Part shown: positions 23,476 to 32,316 of the stretch, in pieces | Position numbering within the stretch: position 1 is the first letter of the stretch | Layout of the letters: every line of letters begins with the position of its first letter | Origin: Magnetococcales bacterium | GTDB taxonomy: Bacteria > Pseudomonadota > Magnetococcia > Magnetococcales > JADFYX01 | DNA: 42,224 nucleotides | NCBI GenBank assembly: GCA_015232365.1 | Contig: JADFZU010000024.1 | Span: 1 to 42,224 of the forward strand | Direction of reading: 5' to 3' | Program-made: the position numbers and the translations under genes | Notes under the pieces: generated by a model | Database searches by the model: none | The model's input: only the letters and a program-made list of their open reading frames with translations | Told to the model about the DNA's origin: nothing

Positions 23476-25260
23476 TTAGTGACCTGTAGCCTCCCCTGCA
23501 CCTTTGGGAACACGAATATCCTCTACCAGTTGTTGAATATGTGCTGGTGGTGGAGCTGTCATGTTTGATACAAAATAGTTGGTTACAAAGTTGAGCACAG
23601 CACCAAATGCACCAAATGCACCTGGAGAGATACCTAATAGCCAGTTTGCTGGATTATCAGGTAGAGAGGCTGTACCTGGAATAAAGAACCAGCCTTTATA
23701 CATAAAAATGTAGACCAGGGTTGAGAGAATTCCTACCAACATACCGGAAACTGCACCAATATTGTTGGACCGTTTGTAGAAAATCCCCATCATCAAAGCC
23801 GGGAAGATAGATGATGCCGCCAGACCAAAGGCCAAAGCCACCACCTGGGCGGCAAAACCCGGCGGGTGAAGTCCAAGATAACCGGCGACCGCAATTGCAC
23901 CAGTCATAGCAAAGCGACCTGCCAGAAGCTCGTTTTTCTCAGAGATATCCTTTATGAATATTCCTTTGAGCAGATCGTGGGAGATTGATGAAGATATAGC
24001 CAAAAGCAGGCCGGCGGCAGTCGAGAGAGCAGCAGCCAGACCACCAGCAGCTACCAGAGCGATAACCCAGTTTGGCAGTTTTGCAATTTCCGGGTTGGCA
24101 AGTACCATGATATCCCGGTCTATCTTCACCATCTCGTTGCCTTTCCATCCCCACTCGGACTCGGCTCTAGCAGCGAACTCTTTGTTCTTATCGTTATAGT
24201 ACTGGATACGGCCGTCGCCATTTTTATCCTCAAACTTCAATAGGCCGGTCTTCTCCCAGTTTTTAAACCAATCAGGACGTTTTGAATATTCAAGGTTGGC
24301 CTCAATAACACCAACTTCACCAGTTTGGATGGTGTTGGTAAGGTTGTAGCGGGCCATAGCACCAACAGCCGGAGCAGTAGTATAGAGTAGTGCAATGAAA
24401 AATAGTGCCCAACCAGCAGAAGAGCGGGCATCAGCAACTTTTGGAACTGTGAAAAAACGGACGATAACATGGGGCAGGCCAGCAGTACCGATCATCAGGG
24501 ATAGAGTCAGCATGAACATGTTCATTGTTGAGCCCTGCTGCTGGGTATAGGAGTTAAAACCAAGAGCTATCACTGTCTCGTTTAACTTGTCCAGCATGTA
24601 GGTTCCGCTACCGTCTGCCATTGTACTTCCCAGGCCGATCTGCGGCAGGATATTGTCGGTTAGATTCAAGGAGATGAAGATAGCCGGTACAGTATAGGCA
24701 AAAATCAAAACGACGTACTGGGCAATCTGGGTGTAGGTAATACCTTTCATTCCTCCCAACACAGCGTATATGAAGACGATTCCCATGCCGATGAAAAGGC
24801 CGGTTGCGAAATCAACTTCAAGAAAACGCGAGAAGGCTACACCGATACCTTTCATCTGCCCGATAACGTATGTGATAGAGGCGGTGATAAGACAGCCAAT
24901 AGCGGTAAGTCTCGCACCTTGAGAGTAAAAACGGTCACCGATAAATTCAGGTACGGTAAACTTGCCAAATTTCCGTAAATACGGTGCCAGCAACATGGCA
25001 AGTAGAACATAGCCACCTGTCCAGCCCATAAGGTATACGGATGCATCGTAACCCTTAAAAGCTATTAGTCCAGCCATACTGATGAAAGATGCGGCAGACA
25101 TCCAGTCGGCACCAGTAGCCATACCGTTTTGCCAGGATTTAATGCCGCCTCCTGCAATATAGAAATCTTTGGTGGTTCCAGCTCTTGCCCAGATTGCGAT
25201 TCCAATGTAGACCGCAAAGGTGAAACCAACAACAACAAAGGTCAAAGTATGTAGATCCAT
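23476..25260 (-). CDS. Sodium:solute symporter, VC_2705 subfamily (acetate/organic acid permease, ActP-like)
   Basis: 594 residues with about 13 membrane helices of the SSSF family (FYIAGGGIKSWQNGMATGADWMSAASF near residues 32-58). An extra non-membrane loop at about residues 325-390 contains an EF-hand-like DKNGDGRI element (12-residue loop with Asp, Asn, Asp, Gly, Ile in canonical places). Together with the DUF4212 small subunit upstream this identifies the two-subunit VC_2705 type. With acs upstream, acetate uptake is the best inference. AAGGGA precedes the ATG by nine bases. The small-subunit gene is 14 nt away, and transcription ends at the perfect terminator. Confidence 0.9.
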   Translation of the reverse strand: MDLHTLTFVVVGFTFAVYIGIAIWARAGTTKDFYIAGGGIKSWQNGMATGADWMSAASFISMAGLIAFKGYDASVYLMGWTGGYVLLAMLLAPYLRKFGKFTVPEFIGDRFYSQGARLTAIGCLITASITYVIGQMKGIGVAFSRFLEVDFATGLFIGMGIVFIYAVLGGMKGITYTQIAQYVVLIFAYTVPAIFISLNLTDNILPQIGLGSTMADGSGTYMLDKLNETVIALGFNSYTQQQGSTMNMFMLTLSLMIGTAGLPHVIVRFFTVPKVADARSSAGWALFFIALLYTTAPAVGAMARYNLTNTIQTGEVGVIEANLEYSKRPDWFKNWEKTGLLKFEDKNGDGRIQYYNDKNKEFAARAESEWGWKGNEMVKIDRDIMVLANPEIAKLPNWVIALVAAGGLAAALSTAAGLLLAISSSISHDLLKGIFIKDISEKNELLAGRFAMTGAIAVAGYLGLHPPGFAAQVVALAFGLAASSIFPALMMGIFYKRSNNIGAVSGMLVGILSTLVYIFMYKGWFFIPGTASLPDNPANWLLGISPGAFGAFGAVLNFVTNYFVSNMTAPPPAHIQQLVEDIRVPKGAGEATGH

Positions 25261-25274
25261 TATATTAATTCCCT

Positions 25275-25538
25275 TTACTCTTCCATGCCATATTTACGGT
25301 CGATCTGACCCATGCGTACTGCATAGAAAACAATCAGAACCAGAAAGGTGTACATGGAGCCTTGTTGGGCAAACCAAAAACCCAGAGGATATCCACCCAA
25401 CATAAATTTGTTCATAAAGTCCACGAGAAAAATTCCGAGTACGTATGAGCAAAAAAACCAAATGCTAAGACATATTGTCAGTAGCCTGAGGTTTGCACTC
25501 CAATAGGCTGCGCCAGCGTCTTTTTTGTCGTTTGACAT
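25275..25538 (-). CDS. DUF4212 small subunit of sodium:solute symporter
   Basis: 87 residues with two membrane helices (about 17-38 and 55-77) and the family signature AYWSANLRLLTICLSIWF, then GGYPLGFWFAQQGSMYTFLVLIVFYA and a RKYG end. It pairs with the large subunit directly downstream. GGAGGAG lies seven bases before the ATG. It belongs to the acs-DUF4212-symporter operon. DUF485, the YjcH-type partner of classical ActP, is not the match. Confidence 0.92.
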   Translation of the reverse strand: MSNDKKDAGAAYWSANLRLLTICLSIWFFCSYVLGIFLVDFMNKFMLGGYPLGFWFAQQGSMYTFLVLIVFYAVRMGQIDRKYGMEE

Positions 25539-25574
25539 TATTACTCCTCCAAAGTTAAGTGTAAAAACACCCGT

Positions 25575-25594
25575 CAGAACTGGGAGCAGTTCTG
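25575..25594 (-). promoter_or_regulatory. Intercistronic hairpin between acs and the DUF4212 gene
   Basis: CAGAACTG (25575-25582) and CAGTTCTG (25587-25594) form a perfect 8-bp stem with a 4-nt loop, starting 37 nt after the acs stop. On the minus strand it is followed by GACGGGTGTTTTT, not a direct T-run. It could attenuate or process the message so that acs and the transporter are expressed at different levels. Confidence 0.5.
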
Positions 25595-25630
25595 TTAATA
25601 GATAAATTCCTAAAAATTACAGAGTTTTAA

Positions 25631-27562
25631 CTACTTGTTCTCTCTATGTTCAATGAGGCTATCAACAACTGTTGAGTCGGCTAAAGTTGACGTGTCACCA
25701 AGATTTTCCAGTTCATTTGCGGCAATTTTACGCAGAATACGGCGCATGATTTTGCCCGATCTGGTTTTTGGAAGTCCGGGAGACCACTGCAACAGATCCA
25801 GGCTGGCTATTGGGCCGATTTCGTTACGGACCAAGTTGTTAAGCTCTTTTTTAAGCTCGTCAGTGCCTTCAACTCCTTGGTTTAGAGTAACATAGGCATA
25901 GATTGCCTGACCCTTGATATCATGTGGATAACCAACCACTGCAGCTTCGGCTACATCATGGTGAAGAACCAGGGCACTCTCAATTTCAGCAGTTCCCATA
26001 TTGTGGCCAGAGACAATAATAACATCGTCAACCCGGCCAGTGATCCAGTAGTAACCATCTTCATCACGACGACAGCCGTCACCAGTGAAGTAGTGGTCTG
26101 GAACTGCAGTCAGGTATGTTTCCAAGAATCTTTGATGGTTGCCGTATATGGTTCTCATCATACTGGGCCATGGTGAGGCTATTACCAGGTTGCCTTCACA
26201 CTCTCCCTCTATGGGGTTGCCTTGAGGGTCCATGATTTTTGGCTCAACACCAAAAAACGGTCTGGTAGCGGAGCCTGGTTTAAGTGGGGTACAGCCCGGT
26301 AGAGGTGTAATCATTATGCCGCCGGTCTCAGTCTGCCACCATGTATCGACAATAGGGCAGTTGTTTTTACCAACAACCCGGTAGTACCACTCCCATGCTT
26401 CAGGGTTGATTGGCTCTCCAACCGACCCCAAAAGGCGTAGTGAAGAGAGGTCGCACTTGTTGACCATCTCATCACCCAAACCCATCAAAGATCGGATAGC
26501 AGTGGGGGCGGTATAGAAAATATTAACCTTATGTTTTTCTATGACCTGCCAAAAACGCGAACCGTCAGGATAGGTTGGAACTCCCTCAAAAATCAGGGTA
26601 GTTGCACCATTGGCCAGAGGGCCGTAGACTATATATGAGTGGCCGGTTACCCAACCAACATCGGCTGTACACCAGTATATATCACCATCATGATAGTCAA
26701 ATATATATTTGTGGGTCATGGCGGCATAGAGCAGATAACCGCTGGTGGAGTGTTGTACCCCCTTTGGTTTGCCTGTAGAGCCAGAGGTGTAGAGAATAAA
26801 CAGCGGATCTTCCGAGTCCATTGCTTCAGCAGGGCAATCATCGCCAACCTGTGGTGCTGCATCGTGATACCAGATATCACGCCCATCTTCCATGTTGATA
26901 TCAGCACCGGTGTGTTGGACAACAATTTGAGAACGAACGTTAGGACAATCTTCCAGAGCTGCATCAACATTGGCTTTTAGGGGAACTCTCTTGCTGCCGC
27001 GCAGAGCTTCGTCAGCGGTGATAACCACCTGACAGTCAGCATTATTTATCCGCTCTTTCAGGGAGTCTGGTGAGAAGCCGCCAAAAACTACGGCGTGTAC
27101 TGCACCAATTCTGGTACAGGCCAGCATAGATACTGCTGCTATGGGGATCATGGGGAGGTAGATGCAGACCCGGTCACCTTTTTTCACCCCCTGGGCTTTT
27201 AGCACATTGGCCATTTTGCAGACCTGGGCATGTAGCTCTTTATAGGTGAGGGTGCTGCTAACGCTAGGATCGTCACCCTCAAAAATAATTGCTACCTGAT
27301 CACCACGGGTCTCCAGGTGGCGGTCAATACAGTTATAAGATACGTTGGTCTTACCACCTTCAAACCAACGAATATGACCTTTGCTAAAATCGTAGTCTCT
27401 AACTTTGCCAAAAGGTTCAAACCAATCAACAAGCTCTTTAGCCCGGTTGCTCCAGAAGGTGTCTGGGTCAGAGATGGATTGCTTGTACCACTCTTGATAT
27501 TTATCTTCATCAATGAAGGCTTTTTTTGCAAAATTTTCTGGAACTGGGTAGACCTTGCTCAT
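25631..27562 (-). CDS. acs: Acetyl-CoA synthetase (AMP-forming)
   Basis: 643 residues, the usual Acs length. Motifs are [11 protein letters not shown] (P-loop, about 263-273), [11 protein letters not shown] (adenylate core), [17 protein letters not shown] (hinge and Gly/His region), and the C-terminal [11 protein letters not shown], whose Lys near 604 is the residue acetylated by Pat-type enzymes in relatives. It makes acetyl-CoA from acetate, ATP and CoA in the cytoplasm via acetyl-AMP. AAGGA lies about ten bases before the ATG. It leads the minus-strand operon with the symporter and is divergent from the CBS-DUF294 / sensor genes. Confidence 0.96.
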   Translation of the reverse strand: MSKVYPVPENFAKKAFIDEDKYQEWYKQSISDPDTFWSNRAKELVDWFEPFGKVRDYDFSKGHIRWFEGGKTNVSYNCIDRHLETRGDQVAIIFEGDDPSVSSTLTYKELHAQVCKMANVLKAQGVKKGDRVCIYLPMIPIAAVSMLACTRIGAVHAVVFGGFSPDSLKERINNADCQVVITADEALRGSKRVPLKANVDAALEDCPNVRSQIVVQHTGADINMEDGRDIWYHDAAPQVGDDCPAEAMDSEDPLFILYTSGSTGKPKGVQHSTSGYLLYAAMTHKYIFDYHDGDIYWCTADVGWVTGHSYIVYGPLANGATTLIFEGVPTYPDGSRFWQVIEKHKVNIFYTAPTAIRSLMGLGDEMVNKCDLSSLRLLGSVGEPINPEAWEWYYRVVGKNNCPIVDTWWQTETGGIMITPLPGCTPLKPGSATRPFFGVEPKIMDPQGNPIEGECEGNLVIASPWPSMMRTIYGNHQRFLETYLTAVPDHYFTGDGCRRDEDGYYWITGRVDDVIIVSGHNMGTAEIESALVLHHDVAEAAVVGYPHDIKGQAIYAYVTLNQGVEGTDELKKELNNLVRNEIGPIASLDLLQWSPGLPKTRSGKIMRRILRKIAANELENLGDTSTLADSTVVDSLIEHRENK

Positions 27563-27973
27563 TTATATCTATTCCTTAACAAAGTTTTAACAGTCAAGCT
27601 ATCATCCCAAACCAGACATATATAATTTGTCAACTTTGAGAGTGAAAAAGCAGTAAAAAAATTTATATTATACAATATATAAACACTTATTCATATTCTT
27701 GTCTTGCATCTGTTTAGCATTTATTACAATACGTTTACAAGTGTTTTTTTTACCTGAGTTTAAAAAACAGACTGGCTTATAAATTGGATTTAATAATGTT
27801 TGTGCATTGATTTTATTATAAAAAATCAAATCATGATATAATAAAAACTGATTTATAGATTAAATTAATTTAGTAGATCTTAGCTTTTATAATAGGAGCT
27901 TCTATCTAAATTTTTTTTGGTGCATATTAGCTTTTCTTTGCCCAATTTTCTCACAAAAGTTATCATCTACTTC
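27563..27973. promoter_or_regulatory. AT-rich divergent control region between acs and the sensor gene cluster
   Basis: About 410 bp separate acs (minus) from the likely ATG of the CBS-DUF294 gene (plus). On the minus strand TTGACA (27633-27628) could be a -35 for acs, though no good -10 follows at standard spacing. A 10-bp inverted repeat lies at 27811-27846 and includes a perfect TATAAT (27837-27842) on the plus strand. AGGAGC occurs at 27895-27900 without a start at the right distance. No RNA gene is seen. Confidence 0.45.
27811..27846. repeat. 10-bp AT inverted repeat upstream of CBS-DUF294
   Basis: TTTTATTATA (27811-27820) and TATAATAAAA (27837-27846) are exact reverse complements around 16 nt. 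The right arm contains TATAAT, so it may be promoter or operator. Its pure A/T content means chance is possible. Confidence 0.35.
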
Positions 27974-29539
27974 ATGGACAACGACGACTCAGATACTATT
28001 GATCAAGATTCAGAAGAAAAGTTCCCGCCTGATATTTCCCAATCAGGTAACTTGCCTGCTGGAGATAGACTGGTCAGAAGATCTCTTCTTCAGGAGTTAA
28101 AGGGAGCTTCAGGACTCAAGGTAAGCAGTGCAAAGCTTAGTTCTGTAATTGGATCTAAACCACTACTGCTAGACGAAAAGACCACTATTCGGCAGGTGGC
28201 AAAAGCTATGAACCGGGATAAATCAGGCAGTGTACTTCTGCTTGATAAAGGCCAACTTTCCGGAATTCTGACAGACTACGACCTGCGTAGCCGGGTAGTT
28301 GCCAAAGGGTTGGATGTTGGTAGTCCGGTCTCATCAGTAATGACCCCCAACCCATCTACCCTTGATGGGGGAGATGTTGGTATTGATGCCATACTGCTTA
28401 TGGCCCGTTTGGGGGTTGAACATGTTCCCATACTCAGTGATGGTTATCCAATTGGTGTTGTCACAGCTAAAGATATTTTTCAGAACCCAACAGTATCAAC
28501 AATCCATCTGGTTCGTAATAGCTATCAGCAGCAGTCGTTGTCTGGGTTGAAAATGGTTGCTGAACAGATCCCAACTCTTTTGATGGATCTTACCAACTCC
28601 TGGATGCCGTCACACAATATTGGCCGCCTAATCTCCAGCGTGACAGATGCACTTAACATTCGTCTGATACAGTTGGCTGAGAAAGAGCTTGGACCGCCGC
28701 CAGTTCCATATAACTGGGTTGTTGCCGGTTCCCTGGGCCGTTGTGAGCAGACGGCCATTTCGGACCAGGACAGTTTTATGCTGCTTGACAACAACTATGA
28801 TGAGAGCAAACACAGCAGCTATTTCAAGCAACTTGCCAAACAGGTTTGTAGCGGTATGAACGAGCTGGGATATGTCTACTGTCCTGGAGGTATTATGGCC
28901 CAAACCGGCAGATGGCGGCAGCCGTTAAAAGTTTGGAAAAGTTATTTTAGAGAGTGGATAGAGGAGCCAGAGCCAAATGCGTTGATGCTCTCTTGCATAT
29001 TTTTTGATCTTCGCCTGCTTTACGGTAAAGAAAAACTTTTTAAAAAGTTGGAGAGGTTTATCTCAGAACGTAGCCAAAAAAACCGGATCTTTCTTACTCA
29101 TATGGCAGCCAATGCTTTGAGCTCACAACCGCCTTTAGGGTTTTTCAACAATTTTACTCTGGTCAAAGGTGGTGCTCACCATCGCACTCTAAACCTTAAA
29201 CAGAATGGGGTTGTTCCCGTGGTTGATCTGGCTCGAATCTACTCTCTATCAATAGGATCTGTAGCAAAAAACAGTGTGGAGCGTCTGAAGCTGGCTGCTG
29301 AAAACAGTGTTATAAGTCGTGAAGGTTCACGGGATCTACTAGATGCTTTAGAGCTGATCAGCATCACCCGCCTCCGTTATCAGGCACAACTTATTAAAGA
29401 TGGCAAACCGGTAAATAACTATATGCCGCCAAACATACTCTCCAATATGGAGCAAGATCATCTTAAAGATGCATTTACCGTTATCCAGACCATGCAGTCA
29501 GCTTTGCAACAACATTTTCAGAGCAATTTAATTTGCTGA
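27974..29539 (+). CDS. CBS-domain / DUF294 nucleotidyltransferase-like signalling protein
   Basis: 521 residues from ATG 27974; a TTG at 27917 would add 19 hydrophobic residues and neither has a good ribosome site. An acidic start leads to a CBS pair (about residues 50-165, with KSGSVLLLDKGQLSGILTDYDLRSRV). The DUF294 putative nucleotidyltransferase domain has the GS...D.D motif GSLGRCEQTAISDQDSF (about 255-271), and a C-terminal DUF294_C domain follows. Many relatives carry an N-terminal cyclic-nucleotide domain; it is absent here. It is thought to adenylate or uridylylate a partner in carbon or acetate control, but the target is unknown. It leads the plus-strand sensor cluster. Confidence 0.85.
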   Translation: MDNDDSDTIDQDSEEKFPPDISQSGNLPAGDRLVRRSLLQELKGASGLKVSSAKLSSVIGSKPLLLDEKTTIRQVAKAMNRDKSGSVLLLDKGQLSGILTDYDLRSRVVAKGLDVGSPVSSVMTPNPSTLDGGDVGIDAILLMARLGVEHVPILSDGYPIGVVTAKDIFQNPTVSTIHLVRNSYQQQSLSGLKMVAEQIPTLLMDLTNSWMPSHNIGRLISSVTDALNIRLIQLAEKELGPPPVPYNWVVAGSLGRCEQTAISDQDSFMLLDNNYDESKHSSYFKQLAKQVCSGMNELGYVYCPGGIMAQTGRWRQPLKVWKSYFREWIEEPEPNALMLSCIFFDLRLLYGKEKLFKKLERFISERSQKNRIFLTHMAANALSSQPPLGFFNNFTLVKGGAHHRTLNLKQNGVVPVVDLARIYSLSIGSVAKNSVERLKLAAENSVISREGSRDLLDALELISITRLRYQAQLIKDGKPVNNYMPPNILSNMEQDHLKDAFTVIQTMQSALQQHFQSNLIC

Positions 29540-29594
29540 TACCAGCACTGTTTCATCTCTAGTGCAAACATAGTATTAGCTTTTGGAGGTTTTA

Positions 29595-29972
29595 ATGACC
29601 AAAGATATCCTTATAGTCGACGATGCGGAGAATATCGTTATATCACTTGAGTTTCTAATGAAAAAAGAGGGTTTTAATGTTCGTGTTGCCTCTGATGGTG
29701 ATGCTGCGTTGCAGGCGATGAGGGATCATGTGCCGGACTTGGTGCTGCTTGATGTGATGATGCCAAAGCGTGATGGTTATGAGGTGTGTCAGACCATTAA
29801 AGCCTCTGCTGAGTGGCAAAAGACCAGGATAATAATGTTAACAGCCAAAAGTCGTGACGTTGAGCGGGAGAAAGGCTTGGCAATGGGGGCTGATGACTAC
29901 ATTACAAAACCGTTTGCTACCCGTGAGCTGGTAGCCAAAGTCCGGAAGATTTTGAAAATTGATAAGGGGTAG
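29595..29972 (+). CDS. Stand-alone receiver-domain response regulator
   Basis: 125 residues from ATG 29595, with GGAGG five bases upstream; an in-frame TTG at 29583 is not preferred. It is a complete CheY-like receiver and nothing more: Asp9/Asp10, phospho-acceptor Asp53 (VLLDVMMPKRDG), Thr83, Lys105 (YITKPF). It lies 12 nt before the exonuclease fusion gene. Phosphate donor is probably the SSS-type kinase downstream. With no DNA-binding domain it must act by protein contact, for example on the exonuclease fusion or the DUF294 protein, or as a phosphate sink. Confidence 0.92.
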   Translation: MTKDILIVDDAENIVISLEFLMKKEGFNVRVASDGDAALQAMRDHVPDLVLLDVMMPKRDGYEVCQTIKASAEWQKTRIIMLTAKSRDVEREKGLAMGADDYITKPFATRELVAKVRKILKIDKG

Positions 29973-29984
29973 GGATAGTAATTA

Positions 29985-32096
29985 ATGAGTAACCGTAGAA
30001 AATTCTGGGCACTGTTTGCAGTCTTTATGATGCTCACACTCGCAACTTTTACCTGGCTGTTTATAGAAGCTTATGTTGCGATGCCTCAAGTTGACTCTGG
30101 AACTCTATCCTGGTTTAAACACTATAGCGGTTTTGTTGTAGCGGCAATTTTCATACTACTGTTGATTCTTGCCCAGATCTGGTCATGGTTGGAAAAATCG
30201 CTCATTGAACCGGCAAGCAAGCTAGAAAGACAGACAAGCATAATTGCTAATATTGCTTCCGATCACCATATTGATATTGGTTCTGGGCACTGGTTTGGTG
30301 AACTGCCAGATACGGTGCAGAAGCTAGGAGATAGCTTGAGCAAAACCCGTAGAGAGGTGAGGGAGGCACTTGCTACCGGTGCTCATGGTGTTGAGCGGTT
30401 GGAGATGGTGATCAAGAAGTTGAAAACCGGTATTATTGTCTGTGATGGTGAAGCAAGGATTCTACTCTACAACAGTGCTGTTCAAGATATTTTTAGCGGT
30501 CATAACATGGGATTGGGGTTAGACCGTTCGCTTTACGGTTTGTTGACCCGTCTTCCGGTGGAGACCACAATAAACCACCTACTTGAGGAGCAGAACAGCT
30601 CTACGGCAAAAAAAATCGAGGAGGCATCTTTTTATTGTTCCATTGCCAAGAGCGATATCTTGCTTGACTGTACTCTGGCTCTACTCCCCGACCATAATAT
30701 CAATCAGAGTATGTTTGTAATGACATTGGCCGATGTAACAAGGAATATGGAGGCGTTGCAGCGTAAAGACCGTTTGATTCGCAACTCTCTGGATAAATTC
30801 AGTTCACCTATGGCCAATATACGGGCAGCGGCAGAAAATCTGGTCAGCCATCCAGATATAGATGTGCAGACAAGGGATAGTTTCCACAAAATTATAAGCC
30901 AGGAGGTGGCAACACTCTCAGATCTGTTCTACATGGCCTCCAAAGAGGCTCAGAGTATAGCGTCTGGACATTGGATGTTGCGAGATACCAACACCTCTGA
31001 CCTCTTCTTGATGCTGGATCGTCATTTGAACAAAAGTGGTGGTCCAAAAGTGGTTATGGGTGGTGAGCCACGGTGGATTCAGGCCGATGCCACGGCTCTT
31101 CTGATGGCACTAGAGAGTGTAATCTTCAATATAGCCCAGAAGAGCGGCTGCCAAACCATAACTATTGAGTCTTTAATTGGCGATGCTCTGGTATATCTGG
31201 ATTTAACCTGGAGTGGAGAGCCAATTCCGGCTGCAACAGTAGAACTGTGGCAGAAACAGGCCATAATCGGTGGTGGTGATATGACCTTGGGTGAGGTTGT
31301 AGAGCGGCATGGTGGGGCGATATGGAGCCAAAAGCACCGTTGTGACGGCCAATCCATCCTGCGTATACCTGTGCCAATATCTACAAGGCAGTGGCAGCAG
31401 CCTAAGGAGGAGATCCCGGAGCGGCCTGAGTTTTACGATTTTTCCCGTAGAGATTCAACTAAAGAGTTGGGGCGGTTGGCAGCAAGTTCTCTGTCAGACC
31501 TTACCTTCGTAGTTTTTGATACCGAGACTACCGGCCTGAACCCCTCAGGTGGTGATGAGATAATCTCCATAGCCGGGGTGCGTATAGTTAATGGCAGGAT
31601 ACTTACAGGCGAGATTTTCAAAGAGCTGGTTGATCCTGGGTTGCCGATTCCAAAATCTTCAACAAAGATCCATGGAATTAGTAATGCTATGGTTGCTGGT
31701 GCTCCAGGAATCGACACGGTTTTACCCCGCTTTAAAGAGTTCACTGCTGGTGCGGTTTTGGTGGCTCACAATGCAGCCTTTGATATGCGTTTTTTACAGC
31801 TAAAGGAGGAGAGCAGCGGTGTCTGGTTTGACAACCCGGTTCTCGATACTCTTCTGCTATCGGTATATCTACACGAAGATGTGATTGACCACACTTTGGA
31901 CGGTATTGCTGGCAGGTTAGGTGTAGAGGTGCAAGATCGCCATACCGCTCTGGGCGATGCCATGGTCACTGCACAGGCATTTTTAAAGTTGCTGAAGCTG
32001 TTGAAAAACAAGGGGGTCACAAGCTTGGGGCTGGCTATAGAGGCTTCTGAGAATATGATCCAAATCCGAAAACAGCAAGAGAAGGCAAGATATTAA
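29985..32096 (+). CDS. Membrane-anchored degenerate histidine-kinase-like region fused to DnaQ-type 3'-5' exonuclease
   Basis: 703 residues. Two N-terminal membrane helices (about 8-30 and 43-64) flank a short periplasmic loop. A helical stretch and PAS-like region (about 70-255) follow. A DHp-like helix reads SLDKFSSPMANIRAAAENL (near 262-282) where a true kinase has SHELRTPL, so the phospho-His is missing. An ATPase-like region follows (about 340-465), lacks clear G-boxes and ends LGEVVERHGGAIWS. The C-terminus is an intact DEDDh exonuclease (about 505-700): VVFDTETTG with Asp and Glu, HGIS, VAHNAAFDMRFL, and HTALGDAM. It may degrade DNA or RNA at the membrane under control of the adjacent receiver. 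It is not the replicative DnaQ. Confidence 0.88.
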   Translation: MSNRRKFWALFAVFMMLTLATFTWLFIEAYVAMPQVDSGTLSWFKHYSGFVVAAIFILLLILAQIWSWLEKSLIEPASKLERQTSIIANIASDHHIDIGSGHWFGELPDTVQKLGDSLSKTRREVREALATGAHGVERLEMVIKKLKTGIIVCDGEARILLYNSAVQDIFSGHNMGLGLDRSLYGLLTRLPVETTINHLLEEQNSSTAKKIEEASFYCSIAKSDILLDCTLALLPDHNINQSMFVMTLADVTRNMEALQRKDRLIRNSLDKFSSPMANIRAAAENLVSHPDIDVQTRDSFHKIISQEVATLSDLFYMASKEAQSIASGHWMLRDTNTSDLFLMLDRHLNKSGGPKVVMGGEPRWIQADATALLMALESVIFNIAQKSGCQTITIESLIGDALVYLDLTWSGEPIPAATVELWQKQAIIGGGDMTLGEVVERHGGAIWSQKHRCDGQSILRIPVPISTRQWQQPKEEIPERPEFYDFSRRDSTKELGRLAASSLSDLTFVVFDTETTGLNPSGGDEIISIAGVRIVNGRILTGEIFKELVDPGLPIPKSSTKIHGISNAMVAGAPGIDTVLPRFKEFTAGAVLVAHNAAFDMRFLQLKEESSGVWFDNPVLDTLLLSVYLHEDVIDHTLDGIAGRLGVEVQDRHTALGDAMVTAQAFLKLLKLLKNKGVTSLGLAIEASENMIQIRKQQEKARY

Positions 32097-32099
32097 GTG

Positions 32100-32315
32100 A
32101 TGTACCCTGCATCAAACAGTTATAAAAAGCATCGTTTGATAGCTCTCTGTCTTGTCGGTTTCCTGGCTTTGAATTATCCCATATTATATCTGTTTGACCG
32201 GGCTGAGTTATATCTTGGTATTCCAGTTCTATTTCTCTACCTTTTTATCTTCTGGGGTTTTTTTATCTTAATGACCGCCATGGTGGTTGAGAAAAACACC
32301 AAGGAGGAGGGGTGA
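32100..32315 (+). CDS. Small two-helix membrane protein in the sensor cluster
   Basis: 71 residues from ATG 32100 (GTG at 32097 adds one residue), starting right after the exonuclease stop. Two membrane helices (about 14-33 and 40-63) are followed by a charged tail VEKNTKEEG. The stop is one base before the ATG of the sensor kinase, and its 3' end contains that gene's ribosome site, so the two are translationally coupled. It is probably a small accessory subunit of the transporter-like sensor. The family is not named by me. Confidence 0.8.
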   Translation: MYPASNSYKKHRLIALCLVGFLALNYPILYLFDRAELYLGIPVLFLYLFIFWGFFILMTAMVVEKNTKEEG

Positions 32316-32316
32316 A

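Noticed and set aside
25275-25538. DUF485 (YjcH-like) partner of classical ActP
   Set aside because: The signature AYWSANLRLL and GGYPLGFWFAQQGS fit the DUF4212 small subunit family instead.
26639-26980. 113-codon plus-strand frame opposite acs
   Set aside because: Antisense to a highly conserved enzyme, with no ribosome site or recognisable protein.
29985-32096. Replicative DNA polymerase III epsilon subunit (DnaQ)
   Set aside because: The protein is 703 residues, membrane-anchored and fused to a sensor-like region; only the exonuclease fold is shared.
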